Origin: Thermogemmatispora onikobensis
Lineage (GTDB): Bacteria > Chloroflexota > Ktedonobacteria > Ktedonobacterales > Ktedonobacteraceae
Reading direction: 5' to 3'
Assembly (NCBI RefSeq): GCF_001748285.1
Contig: NZ_BDGT01000013.1
Span: forward strand, 43,638-107,637
DNA: 64,000 nucleotides
Shown here one piece after another: positions 26,164 to 34,513 of the stretch. A program made the translations under genes and the position numbers. Below the pieces are notes generated by a model. It was given only the letters and a program-made list of their open reading frames with translations, was not told where the DNA came from and did no database searches. Numbering within the stretch: position 1 is the stretch's first letter; the number at the start of each line of letters is the position of its first letter.

Positions 26164-28239
26164 GTGTGTCTGGAGTTGAATCGTCTGACCGCTCCGGGCA
26201 AGCGGCTGTTTTTGAGCGGCGATGAGGCAGTGGCGCGAGCTGCGCTGGAGGCTGGCGTTCAAGTGGCGACCGGCTATCCGGGCAATCCTGGCGGCGGGGC
26301 GCTGGCGGCACTCTTGCCGCTGGCGGCGCGTTATGGCCTGGCCGCTGAGTGGAGCGTCAATGAGAAGGTGGCACTGGAAGTAGCCGCGGGAGCTGCCTGG
26401 GCCGGCAGAAAGAGCCTGGTGACGATGAAGATGTCGGGCCTCAATGTTCTGGCAGATTCGCTGCTCTCGATCGCTCACAGCGGCGTCAACGGGTCCCTGG
26501 TGATCTATGCTGTGGATGATGTCGGAGTCTTCTATGGAATGGTTGAGCAGGATTCGCGCTACTACGCGCTCCTGGCGAGCCTGCCGCTATTGATGCCAGC
26601 CGGTCCCGAGGAGGCCTATGCACTGACCCGGCTGGCTTTCCAGGCTTCGGCACAGACAGGGGCGCCGGTCCTGCTGCTGGGAACAACGGCGGTGGCGGCC
26701 TCTCAAGCCTGGATCAGCGTGGCGCCGCTGGAGCGTCCTGCCATTGAGCAGCCAGCTAGCTTCCAGCGCGATGTGGCACGCTTTACCAAGGCTGTGCCTC
26801 AGTGGTGTCGCGAGCAGCATGCTGCTGCCCTGGCCCGCCTGGAGCAGGCTGGGACACTGCTGGGTGTGGCCAATGTGCGGGAGGAGCCGACCGGTTCGGC
26901 GGCGGCTGCTCCTCGGGAGGGGCGCATCGGGGTGGTGGTGGCCGGAGTGAGCGCGGCCTATCTGGACGAGGTGCGGGCCCGCCTGCGCACGGCGCCACCT
27001 CTGGCAGTCTTCAAGCTGGGCCTGATACATCCCCTGCCCGGCGAAGAACTACGAGCCTTCCTGACTCCGCTGGAGGCGGTGCTGGTCCTGGAGGAGCTGG
27101 AGCCACTGATCGAAACGCAGGTGGCGGCCCTGATAGGGGAGCATAATCTGCAGGCTCGCTTGCTGGGCAAGCGCACTGGCCTGCTGCCGCGTGTGGGCGA
27201 GTACAATCAGGCCCAGGTGGCGCAGGCGCTGGCTGCCCTGTTGGAGACAGCGGGCTATCAGGAAGCCGCCGCTGAAGCCCAGACCCTGGCGCAACAGTTG
27301 TCTCTTCCCCCCGAGCCTGGCGGCCCGGTGGCACCCTTGCCGCGCACCCTCGAGTTCTGTCCCGGCTGCCCGCACCGTATGACCTACTACGCGCTCAGGC
27401 GCGCCCTGCAGGCCGCTGGTTATCAGCCCGATGAGGTCATCACGACGGGAGACATCGGCTGTACAATCCTCGGTATGCATGCCCCTCTCTCGGTCTGCTG
27501 GACCGAGGTCTCGATGGGGGCCAGCCTGGGCATTGCTCAGGGACTGAAGTACGCTGGCATTGAGCGCCCGGTGCTGGCGGCGATGGGCGATAGCACTTTC
27601 TTTCATGGCGGCATTGCGGGCCTACTCAACGCTGTGCAAGCAGGAGTACGCCTGACCTTGCTCTTGCTCGATAATGGTCTGACGGCGATGACGGGGCAGC
27701 AGCCAAATCCAGGATCGTGGCGGGACAGCGCCGGACCAACGGCCAGGCCGCGGGCTGACATTGAGACTATTGTACGCGGCTGTGGCGTGACCTTTGTACG
27801 CGAGGTCAATCCTTATGAGCTGGAGACCACAGTGGCAGCGCTGCGAGAAGCTCTGGCCTCTCAGGGTGTGGCGGTCGTCATTGCCCGCGCTCCGTGTACG
27901 GTCCCAGGTCGCTTGTTGCCCGGCCAGACGGCCCCGTTCCAGGTCGATGAAAGCCGCTGTTGCGCTGGACGGGGCTGTGACAATCTGCCTTGTTATTATG
28001 AGGTCGGGTGTCCATCAGTAGCGCTCGTGCCAGCAGGGGGCAGCCCCGACGAAGGAGAGGGGCCGGGAGGCAAGGGAGAGCTGCGGGTGCGCATTGATCC
28101 TCTGAGCTGCGTGGCCTGTGGGCTATGTGCTGCTGCCTGCCCATTCGAGGCCATCAGTCCGCTGTCAAGCGTAGCCAGCGATCACAACGAGGAGAAAGCG
28201 CTGGCCTCAGTGTGGCCATCCCTTCTCGTGCGGGAGTAA
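26164..28239 (+). CDS. iorA: Indolepyruvate:ferredoxin oxidoreductase, alpha subunit
   Basis: About 690 aa; start GTG 26164 or TTG 26176. It oxidatively decarboxylates aryl pyruvates (from Trp, Phe, Tyr) to acyl-CoA, reducing ferredoxin. The N-terminal pyrimidine-binding domain begins FLSGDEAVARAALEAGVQVA and TGYPGNPGG. A middle transketolase-C-like domain follows. The TPP domain contains FCPGCPHRMTYYAL (about 398), TTGDIGCTILG and AAMGDSTFFHGGIAGLLNAV. The C-terminal ferredoxin has one normal site, CVACGLCAAACPFEAI (about 649-663), but the first site reads CCAGRGCDNLPCYYEVGCPS, with spacing unlike the usual CxxCxxC...GCP. The beta subunit starts 1 bp after its stop. Confidence 0.92.
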   Translation: MCLELNRLTAPGKRLFLSGDEAVARAALEAGVQVATGYPGNPGGGALAALLPLAARYGLAAEWSVNEKVALEVAAGAAWAGRKSLVTMKMSGLNVLADSLLSIAHSGVNGSLVIYAVDDVGVFYGMVEQDSRYYALLASLPLLMPAGPEEAYALTRLAFQASAQTGAPVLLLGTTAVAASQAWISVAPLERPAIEQPASFQRDVARFTKAVPQWCREQHAAALARLEQAGTLLGVANVREEPTGSAAAAPREGRIGVVVAGVSAAYLDEVRARLRTAPPLAVFKLGLIHPLPGEELRAFLTPLEAVLVLEELEPLIETQVAALIGEHNLQARLLGKRTGLLPRVGEYNQAQVAQALAALLETAGYQEAAAEAQTLAQQLSLPPEPGGPVAPLPRTLEFCPGCPHRMTYYALRRALQAAGYQPDEVITTGDIGCTILGMHAPLSVCWTEVSMGASLGIAQGLKYAGIERPVLAAMGDSTFFHGGIAGLLNAVQAGVRLTLLLLDNGLTAMTGQQPNPGSWRDSAGPTARPRADIETIVRGCGVTFVREVNPYELETTVAALREALASQGVAVVIARAPCTVPGRLLPGQTAPFQVDESRCCAGRGCDNLPCYYEVGCPSVALVPAGGSPDEGEGPGGKGELRVRIDPLSCVACGLCAAACPFEAISPLSSVASDHNEEKALASVWPSLLVRE

Positions 28240-28240
28240 C

Positions 28241-28915
28241 ATGCCTATGCCTGAGTCCACAGAGCTTGAGCTACCCTGGCAGGCCCTGGTGCTGGCCGGT
28301 GTCGGCGGTCAGGGGCTGCAGACTGCCCTGGAGATCCTGGCGCTGGCCGCCGACGAAATTGGCTTGACAGTGCAGACCTTCGCCCCTCTGAGTCTGGCCC
28401 GTCTGGGAGGAAGCGCGTGCTGCCATCTGCGCTTCGGCCCTGCCTCTACGCCGCGCATCGCCCCCGGGCAGGCCGACTTGCTCATCGCTTTGGAGATGAG
28501 CGAGACGCTGCGCATACTTCCCCTGGCGCGGGTCGGAGCCGTGGCTTTCATCTCTACCTGGCGCCGACCTCCCCTGGCGGCGGGCCTGCACGGCCAGCCC
28601 TATCCTGACCAGCAAACCCTCGCCGCCGCTTTACGGCAACGGGGGGTGAAGGGCATCTTTGTGGAACCGCGCTGCCCTGGCTGGTCGCCAGCCGGAGAGC
28701 GGGCAGCGGAAGAGAGGGAGGTGCCTGCCGGATTGCTCTCCCTCTTCATGCTGGCTGTCTGCTGCAGCGCCACTGATCTGCTCCCCCGCGCCGCCCTGGA
28801 GCACGCTCTGGCCCGACGCCTGGAGGAAGAGCCGGCGGTCGCTGCTGTCGCTGGAGGCCTCCTCGCTTGCGCCTGGCAGCGCGGAACCCTGCTCAGGCCG
28901 CCAGCAGGGACTTGA
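28241..28915 (+). CDS. iorB: Indolepyruvate:ferredoxin oxidoreductase, beta subunit
   Basis: 224 aa. The ATG lies 1 bp after the iorA stop, so translation is coupled. The gamma-type 2-oxoacid oxidoreductase domain is clear from ALVLAGVGGQGLQTALEILA and QTFAPLSLARLGGSACCHLR, then QADLLIALEMSETLRIL. It partners IorA in the cytoplasm and carries part of the CoA/TPP interface. Length is close to the family norm (about 190-230). The last codons overlap the -35 box of the tRNA-Gln promoter. Confidence 0.9.
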   Translation: MPMPESTELELPWQALVLAGVGGQGLQTALEILALAADEIGLTVQTFAPLSLARLGGSACCHLRFGPASTPRIAPGQADLLIALEMSETLRILPLARVGAVAFISTWRRPPLAAGLHGQPYPDQQTLAAALRQRGVKGIFVEPRCPGWSPAGERAAEEREVPAGLLSLFMLAVCCSATDLLPRAALEHALARRLEEEPAVAAVAGGLLACAWQRGTLLRPPAGT

Positions 28916-28940
28916 CAAATTCCTGTGGCTGCGGTAATAT
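28912..28940 (+). promoter_or_regulatory. Promoter of the tRNA-Gln gene
   Basis: Consensus TTGACA (28912-28917), a 17-bp spacer and TAATAT (28935-28940). The -35 box contains the iorB stop codon. Confidence 0.75.
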
Positions 28941-28998
28941 GCATACGCGAGCACGGTCAAGGCCAGATAGACCAATGCTGTCTGACAAACCGGTCTGT

Positions 28999-29072
28999 TG
29001 GGGTGTCGTTCAACGGTAGGACTGCCGACTCTGGATCGGCCAATCGGGGTTCGAATCCCTGCACCCCAGCCA
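28999..29072 (+). tRNA. tRNA-Gln (CUG)
   Basis: Cloverleaf with acceptor TGGGGTG/CACCCCA, discriminator G and encoded CCA. The anticodon arm is CCGAC-TCTGGAT-with CTG as anticodon, and the T arm is CGGGG-TTCGAAT-CCCTG-like. The U1-A72 pair and G73 are normal glutamine identity elements. Confidence 0.93.
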
Positions 29073-29075
29073 GTC

Positions 29076-29103
29076 GGAGAGGCAAGAACGCCTCTCCTTT
29101 TTT
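29076..29103 (+). terminator. Intrinsic terminator of tRNA-Gln
   Basis: GGAGAGGC (29076-29083), a 6-nt loop, GCCTCTCC (29090-29097) and T6. Confidence 0.9.
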
Positions 29104-29498
29104 GTTTGCCTTCTGACTGGCAATTGCACCCCACCCACTGGCTGACACTAGAAAAAAAACACCATGCGGCGCAACCTGGCTCAGAAGACGAGAGCTACAG
29201 GCAGGCGGAACGCGCGGCCCGCCGGTGGAAGTGACAGCAGGAAAAAGATCCGAAACGATTGGCTGGCTCTGTCGTATAACAAGTAGGTACGTTTTCTATT
29301 TGATGTGCGTCTACCTTGCGGCCCGTGTTGAGTCTCAAGCTTCAAGAGAATATAGTGCTGCTAAAGTAACTTCAGGGCCAGGAGGCCAGACCGGAGCGGG
29401 GATCGGCTCCGAGAAGCTCCTGCCTTCAGGTAAATGGAGAAGGAGTGAGTTGATCCTGTCAAGCAGGCAAGAATGTCAAGAAAGGGGCTTCATCATCG
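29104..29498. other. Intergenic region upstream of the AI-2E-type permease
   Basis: No gene supported; frames here have no family features. It probably holds the permease promoter. Confidence 0.45.
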
Positions 29499-30869
29499 AT
29501 GTCGACTGGCACAGGCACAGGCACAGGCACAGGTACTAGCCCGGGCACAGGTCCCACTCAGAGAGCATCGTTCGAACCAGCCGGCAAAACGTCATTCGAA
29601 GAGGAAATGCGTTCCGCGGCTCGCTGGACGCGCCGGCGTGATATCCCGCTGGCCATTCTGGCCTGGATGGCTCTCGGCGTTTTGGCCTTATGGGGCATCA
29701 GCCATATTGCGCACTCGCTGCTGATGCTGGTAATCGCTGCCTTACTGGCCTATGCGATTGCCCCTGCGGTGCGCTTATTGGAGCGCTTTATGCCCCGGCT
29801 CGTCGCTATTCTGCTGGTTTATCTTGTAGTGCTTGGCGGGCTAAGTGTTCTTCTCTACTTTGTGATCACAACCACGATTGCGCAGATCCTCTCTCTGGCG
29901 CATTATGTACAGCAGATGCTGACCCCGAGGCCGGGTGGCTCGGTGACCCCCCTGGAAGAGATTCTGGACCGCTTTGGCATCAGCGCAAGCCAATTAAGCG
30001 ATCTGCGCCAGCAGCTCTTTAACCAGTTGGAGAACGTAGCCACCAGCGCCTTACCGATTGTCACCGGTGTCTTCGAGGGTATCCTCGACATCGTCATTGT
30101 GATGGTGCTGAGCATTTACCTGCTCATCGACGGTGAGCATGCTGTGCGCTGGTTAAGGCGTGGTGTGCCGACGCGGCAGCGAGCGCGAACCCGTTTCTTT
30201 CTGGATACAGTCGAGCGAGTGGTTGGGGGGTATATCCGTGGTCAGCTCCTGCTCTCGGCCCTGGTAGGGGTGCTGGTTGGCCTGGGAATGTTCATCCTAC
30301 AGGTTCCCTATGCGGTCCTGCTAGGAGTGCTGGCCTTCCTGCTAGAGTTTATCCCGGTCTTGGGGACGCTCACCTCGGGGGCGGTCTGTGTGCTCATCGC
30401 GCTCAGCCAGGGCTGGCTAACGGCGGTGCTGGTGCTGGCCTACTTCATCGGAGTGCATATCGTCGAAGGTGATGTCATTGGGCCACGCATCGTCGGGCGG
30501 GCCGTTGGTCTGCACCCGGTCGTTTCCCTCTTTGCGCTGCTGGCCGGGGCTGAACTATTCGGGGTGATCGGGGCCATCTTTGCCGCCCCCCTGGCGGGTA
30601 TGCTGCAGGCGCTACTGGTGGCCATCTGGCAGGAGTGGCGGAGCCTGAATCCAGAGCAATTTGAGGAGCCACCAGTGCCATTGCCAGCGCTAACCTCCTT
30701 CCCCGTGAAGGCAGAAGTGAGCGGGCCGGGCGTATCGACGGTGTCAATGGGGGGGCAGGGGGTGTCTGGGGCGGCGAGCGCTGCGAGCGGTGCCGGGGCC
30801 AGCAGTGCGCAAGGTGGCCCGGTCGAGGTGCCGCCGGCTCCCTCGGCCTCGGATCACCACTTGCTCTAA
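29499..30869 (+). CDS. AI-2E/PerM-family membrane permease
   Basis: 456 aa. The N-terminus is a (Thr-Gly)n run encoded by a DNA microsatellite. About eight membrane helices follow, in the PerM order: two N-terminal helices, a soluble segment (about 135-190), then YIRGQLLLSALVGVLVGLGM, LLGVLAFLLEFIPVLGTLTS and HIVEGDVIGPRIVGRAVGLH, which are the conserved blocks of the AI-2E transporter family. Members have been linked to autoinducer-2 export or Na+/H+ antiport, and substrate assignment is unreliable. The last ~70 residues are a Gly/Ala/Ser tail. AAAGGGG lies 11 nt before ATG 29499. The DA1-like gene follows after 33 bp. Confidence 0.85.
   Translation: MSTGTGTGTGTGTSPGTGPTQRASFEPAGKTSFEEEMRSAARWTRRRDIPLAILAWMALGVLALWGISHIAHSLLMLVIAALLAYAIAPAVRLLERFMPRLVAILLVYLVVLGGLSVLLYFVITTTIAQILSLAHYVQQMLTPRPGGSVTPLEEILDRFGISASQLSDLRQQLFNQLENVATSALPIVTGVFEGILDIVIVMVLSIYLLIDGEHAVRWLRRGVPTRQRARTRFFLDTVERVVGGYIRGQLLLSALVGVLVGLGMFILQVPYAVLLGVLAFLLEFIPVLGTLTSGAVCVLIALSQGWLTAVLVLAYFIGVHIVEGDVIGPRIVGRAVGLHPVVSLFALLAGAELFGVIGAIFAAPLAGMLQALLVAIWQEWRSLNPEQFEEPPVPLPALTSFPVKAEVSGPGVSTVSMGGQGVSGAASAASGAGASSAQGGPVEVPPAPSASDHHLL
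29508..29531 (+). repeat. (GGCACA)4 microsatellite in the permease coding region
   Basis: Four perfect hexamers at codons 4-11 of the permease gene, encoding Gly-Thr dipeptides. Being a multiple of 3, length change would keep the frame. Confidence 0.85.
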
Positions 30870-30902
30870 CGCTGAAGCTCTATCCAGTGAAAACGCAATG
30901 CC

Positions 30903-31832
30903 ATGAGTCGCAGGTACCCTCGCTTCTGCCACCTCTGTGGAACCCCGCTGGCGCTGGTAGAGCGCTACCTGATGTATTCCAATGGGCTGGTCATCTGTCC
31001 AACCTGTGAGAGCACAGCGCCACGCTGTCAGCGCTGTGCTCTGCCAGGGCGGCATCTGGAGCGAGTGGGTGGGGCGCTGCTCTGCCCCACCTGTCGTGCT
31101 CAGGTGGCCTTCTGTGCTTGCTGTGGGCGGGCCTTGCTGGAAACCGCCTACATGATAGGGGACTCGCCGCTCAAGTACTGCCAGCGCTGCCTGGAGGAGC
31201 GTCCCCGCTGCGATATCTGCCAGGCACCTTTAAATGAGCGAGGGCGCTTGCTGCCTGGACGACATGGTGAGTCACGCCGCTGTGGCGCCTGCTGGGCCGA
31301 AGCAGTCCATAGCCCGAATGAGGCGGCGCCACTCTACCAGCGTATCTTTCTCCTGCTGCCGCAAGAACCGGGGCTGACCCTGCCCCTGCTGCCCCGTCTC
31401 CACCTGTGCGAGCGCGCCTTGTTGCAGGAGCTGCATCAGCAGCGTCGAGAGAGCTTACAGCCCGGCGAGAAGGAAGGGGCGGAGAGCGATCCCCACTTGC
31501 TCGGCATTTTTGTGCAGCAGGGCCGGGAACAGGATATCTACATCGAGCACTATTTACCACGCGATCTCTTCCAAGCGGTGGCGGCCCATGAGCTGGCTCA
31601 CGCCTGGCAGGCCTGGCAGGGTCTGGATGGGCTACCGCTCTTGGTCGGAGAAGGCTTTGCTGAGTGGACGGCCTACCATGTCTTGCTCGCTCTGGGCGAG
31701 GAGCGCATGGCCCAGCGCTTGCTGCATCGCCGCGATCTCTATGGCCAGGGACTCCAGCGCTTTTTAACCCTGGAGCAGCACCAGGGCCGCACAGCAGTGC
31801 TGGCCGCGGCCCGCGGGTCTCTCCTATTGTAG
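30903..31832 (+). CDS. LIM/zinc-ribbon protein with DA1-like metallopeptidase domain
   Basis: 309 aa. The first ~135 residues hold a series of CxxC pairs (CHLCGTP, CPTCES, CQRCAL, CPTCRAQ, CACCGR, CQRCLE, CDICQAP, CGACW), spaced like LIM or zinc-ribbon modules. The C-terminal domain contains the zinc-protease motif HELAH (229-233) in AAHELAHAWQAWQG, with a downstream Glu in LVGEGFAEWTAYHVL. HE..HAW...EG is the pattern of the DA1 peptidase domain, known mainly from plant LIM-containing regulators but also found in bacteria. No signal peptide is seen, so it is probably cytoplasmic. Target unknown. It lies 33 bp after the permease and may be co-transcribed. Confidence 0.72.
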   Translation: MSRRYPRFCHLCGTPLALVERYLMYSNGLVICPTCESTAPRCQRCALPGRHLERVGGALLCPTCRAQVAFCACCGRALLETAYMIGDSPLKYCQRCLEERPRCDICQAPLNERGRLLPGRHGESRRCGACWAEAVHSPNEAAPLYQRIFLLLPQEPGLTLPLLPRLHLCERALLQELHQQRRESLQPGEKEGAESDPHLLGIFVQQGREQDIYIEHYLPRDLFQAVAAHELAHAWQAWQGLDGLPLLVGEGFAEWTAYHVLLALGEERMAQRLLHRRDLYGQGLQRFLTLEQHQGRTAVLAAARGSLLL

Positions 31833-32286
31833 AACGATCTCCCCACTCAACTGCGACATTCTCCGATATACTCACCTACTGCCTTTTTAGCGCTTTAAGA
31901 GTTGCGCATCGCTCTTGCCCTCTCGGCTGCTCTGGCTGGTAATCAGCAACATTCCTCTCTGTCTGTGGTAAAAGCGGTCCAGGGCAAGGCAAAATGGCCA
32001 GCCGTCGCGTGAGGTAGTTCTGGCGCTCACCAGGGAGAGAAGGGAGTGGCGCGTAACGGGGAATGACGTCTGATGGGGCTTCTTCTTTTCCTGATGTTGC
32101 CAGCATGCCGGTAGGCTATCGAGCGGGCCGGCGGGTGATTGTCTACACGATGCACACAAAAAGTATGCTCAACTTTATACAAAGGTTTTCTATACAGACA
32201 ATTATAGGTATGCATCCCTTGCTTTATTGTATATACTATGTTATATATCTGTATGTGGTTTGCATACGCAGGAGGTTAAATAGACC
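31833..32286. promoter_or_regulatory. AT-rich upstream region of the sigma factor, with a probable promoter
   Basis: No gene. The stretch 32150-32270 is strikingly AT-rich. TTGCTT (32219-32224), 17 bp and TATATA (32242-32247) make a plausible promoter. GTATGCA (32208-32214) and TGCATAC (32261-32267) flank it as an inverted repeat. AGGAGG lies just before ATG 32287. Confidence 0.55.
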
Positions 32287-33042
32287 ATGCTCTCACTCAC
32301 GGTGTATCAAGAATGCCAGCTTGCCGCGGCGGGACCTGCAGCCATGACGCCCGCCGTTGGGCCGCTGTTAGCTGCGCCCACGCCAGGTTTTCCTGGAGAG
32401 GAGCCAGCGAGCGGTGAGCGAGAGGAGCAGGCTGACCAGCAGCAGCTACTCATTACACGGGTTCTGCGTGGTGACGGAGACGCCTTTAGCGACATTGCCT
32501 TGCAGTACAGCTCGCTGATGTTGCGAACGGCCTTCATGATCGTGGGTGATCGAGACGCTGCTGAAGACATCGTACAGGACGCGCTCATTCAAGCATGGCA
32601 TCACCTCGCTGATCTGCGTGAAGCCGGAGCGTTGCGCCCCTGGCTGGTACGCATCGTAGTCAATCAGTGTATCAGCTTCAAGCGGCGTCTGGCGCGCTCC
32701 AGTGCCTTCCTGCGTCAGGCGCTCTGTGATCTAGAGACGGACCTGCTTGCCCGCACTGCTGAGCTACACAAAGGCTCGATTGAACGCAGTTGGGATCTGG
32801 CGCGGGCTGTCGAAGAGCTGCCCACCAAGCAACGTATTGCCATTGTTTTGCACTACTACAGCGGGATGACCTTGCCAGAGATGGCCCGGGCCTTGCACAT
32901 CTCCGAGAATACGCTGAAGAAGCGCATTCAGAGTGCCCTCTCCAATCTGCGTCAGGCCCTCATGAGCGAAGCGGGTGACCACGTAGTGGCTTCTCGTCCG
33001 CTCTCGGAGCGCTATTTCACGACAGCGACTCGGCGGTCCTGA
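32287..33042 (+). CDS. ECF-type RNA polymerase sigma factor
   Basis: 251 aa. Region 2 (about 55-125) includes GDGDAFSDIALQYSSLMLRT, GDRDAAEDIVQDALIQAWHH and RPWLVRIVVNQCISFKRR. Region 4 (about 165-220) includes ELPTKQRIAIVLHYYSGMTL and MARALHISENTLKKRIQSAL, a helix-turn-helix for the -35 element. A 50-residue N-terminal extension of low complexity is unusual. ECF-type sigmas are normally paired with an anti-sigma; none is adjacent here. Its 3' end overlaps the convergent phosphodiesterase-like gene by 26 bp. Confidence 0.9.
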   Translation: MLSLTVYQECQLAAAGPAAMTPAVGPLLAAPTPGFPGEEPASGEREEQADQQQLLITRVLRGDGDAFSDIALQYSSLMLRTAFMIVGDRDAAEDIVQDALIQAWHHLADLREAGALRPWLVRIVVNQCISFKRRLARSSAFLRQALCDLETDLLARTAELHKGSIERSWDLARAVEELPTKQRIAIVLHYYSGMTLPEMARALHISENTLKKRIQSALSNLRQALMSEAGDHVVASRPLSERYFTTATRRS

Positions 33043-34507
33043 GCGCGAGGAGCGGCTGACCATCGAAGCGTACCACGTTATTGATCCCGAGCAAACTGAG
33101 GACCGTAGGAGCGACATCCATCACCGTAATCTCGTGCAGATCGTTCACTCCTGGCTCATGGTGGAGGAGGTTACCGATGAGTAGAACGCCATCCTTACGA
33201 TGGGTCCCCGAAACAGTGCGCCTCACCGCTGGCGCTGTCAGCAGCGGCACATATAAGTCGTCGCCGATTGCAAAATCGCCCTGGAGCTCGAACACGAGAT
33301 CCGGCAGCCGCTCCAAATATCTGCCCTGATAGACTTCCTCGCGTTTGCGCACCCAGCGGAGTAAGGGGCGACCGCGCGAGCGGAGGCGCTGGATCTCTTC
33401 TTGCAAACGCGCGCGCATTTCCTCGTAGTCGCGACCCTGTTCCTCGATGCCCTGACGATTGAGGGCCACGCCGCCGAATGGTCCATCGCCCCCCAGGCTG
33501 AGGGCGCGCGCCAGCGTGCGCTCTTCGTCGATGAGGCGAGACTGCGAGCGAGCCGATGGCTGACGTTCGCGTGCGAGAAGGCCGGCGTGGGCCAGCAACT
33601 CGTCGAGGGCCGCGTATCTCCGTGCGCGCACCGGAAAAGGGCGCTCTAGCAGTCGTTGGCCGGGGGTGGGGGACTGCACCACGAGCAGGCCCTGTCTACG
33701 TAGCCACTCGTTGAGATTGACTCGTTGGTGGCTGCGCCGCCCGTGGCCGTAGGCGCTGACGACCATCAGGATGCTCTCGGCTGGCAGCGCTGCCCGTACT
33801 TCGCCGACGATCTGATCACAGAGACGATAGAAGCTTTGAATGCGTGTCAGGTGCTCACTCTGCCCTGGATAGGCCGGATCACTGAGATCGCTGTAGTGCC
33901 AGAAAAGGTGCTGGACCACATCCAGTGCGTTGAGCTGCAGAAAGAAGAGGTCCCAGCTCTCTTGTTGCAGCAGTTCCAGGCCGAGGGCAGCCTGTTGGAG
34001 GGTGCAGCTCACCAGTTCGTGGTAAAAGGTCCGCAGCTGCTCGCGCCGCGTCGCCTGCTCGGTCAGGCGCGGCAGGGCGGGGAATGCCAGGCTGAGCTCG
34101 TGCTCTTCGGGAGCAATACTCATGCTGCCATCGCGCGGCGAGAGCGCCAACATGATGCCGTTGACAGGCCAGGCGGGATACGCCAGATAAGGGTTGAGTA
34201 CGCAGATCCGCTTGCCGCTGGCGCTGGCCAGGTCCCAGAAGGTAGTGCCGCAGGTGAGGGCAGGTGGCTCTTCAGCCTCCAGGGCTGCCAGGTCGCTGAT
34301 AGGCAGAGACAGCAGGCCGTGGTTGGCGGGGTTCAGGCCAGTGTAGAGACTGCCCCAGGCCGGAAAAGTGTCCGGCGGGATGCTGGAGGTGAGTTCGAGG
34401 AAAGGCGACTCCAGCATGAGGCGCCGTAGATGAGGCAGGGCCGGGCCATAGACTCGTAGCAGGTCTGCGTCCAGACCATCGAATCCCAGAATGACCACTT
34501 GTGTCAT
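33017..34507 (-). CDS. Alkaline phosphatase-superfamily (nucleotide pyrophosphatase-like) protein
   Basis: 496 aa. VVILGFDGLDADLL supplies the first metal Asp10. PPDTFPAWGSLYTGLNPANH holds the nucleophile Thr47 in the typical T.P....LYTG..P..HG context. LNALDVVQHLFWHY gives Asp196 and His200, and GTHRKDGVLLI the late His. The normally strict SDHG metal motif reads SAYG here (251-254), so two expected ligands are missing. Relatives cleave phosphodiester or phosphomonoester bonds, or transfer phospho-groups on glycans. The gene starts 6 bp after the degenerate GGDEF gene on the same strand, so they form a two-gene operon. Activity with an incomplete metal site is doubtful. Confidence 0.82.
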   Translation of the reverse strand: MTQVVILGFDGLDADLLRVYGPALPHLRRLMLESPFLELTSSIPPDTFPAWGSLYTGLNPANHGLLSLPISDLAALEAEEPPALTCGTTFWDLASASGKRICVLNPYLAYPAWPVNGIMLALSPRDGSMSIAPEEHELSLAFPALPRLTEQATRREQLRTFYHELVSCTLQQAALGLELLQQESWDLFFLQLNALDVVQHLFWHYSDLSDPAYPGQSEHLTRIQSFYRLCDQIVGEVRAALPAESILMVVSAYGHGRRSHQRVNLNEWLRRQGLLVVQSPTPGQRLLERPFPVRARRYAALDELLAHAGLLARERQPSARSQSRLIDEERTLARALSLGGDGPFGGVALNRQGIEEQGRDYEEMRARLQEEIQRLRSRGRPLLRWVRKREEVYQGRYLERLPDLVFELQGDFAIGDDLYVPLLTAPAVRRTVSGTHRKDGVLLIGNLLHHEPGVNDLHEITVMDVAPTVLSLLGINNVVRFDGQPLLALRTAESLS

Positions 34508-34513
34508 AGCTTT

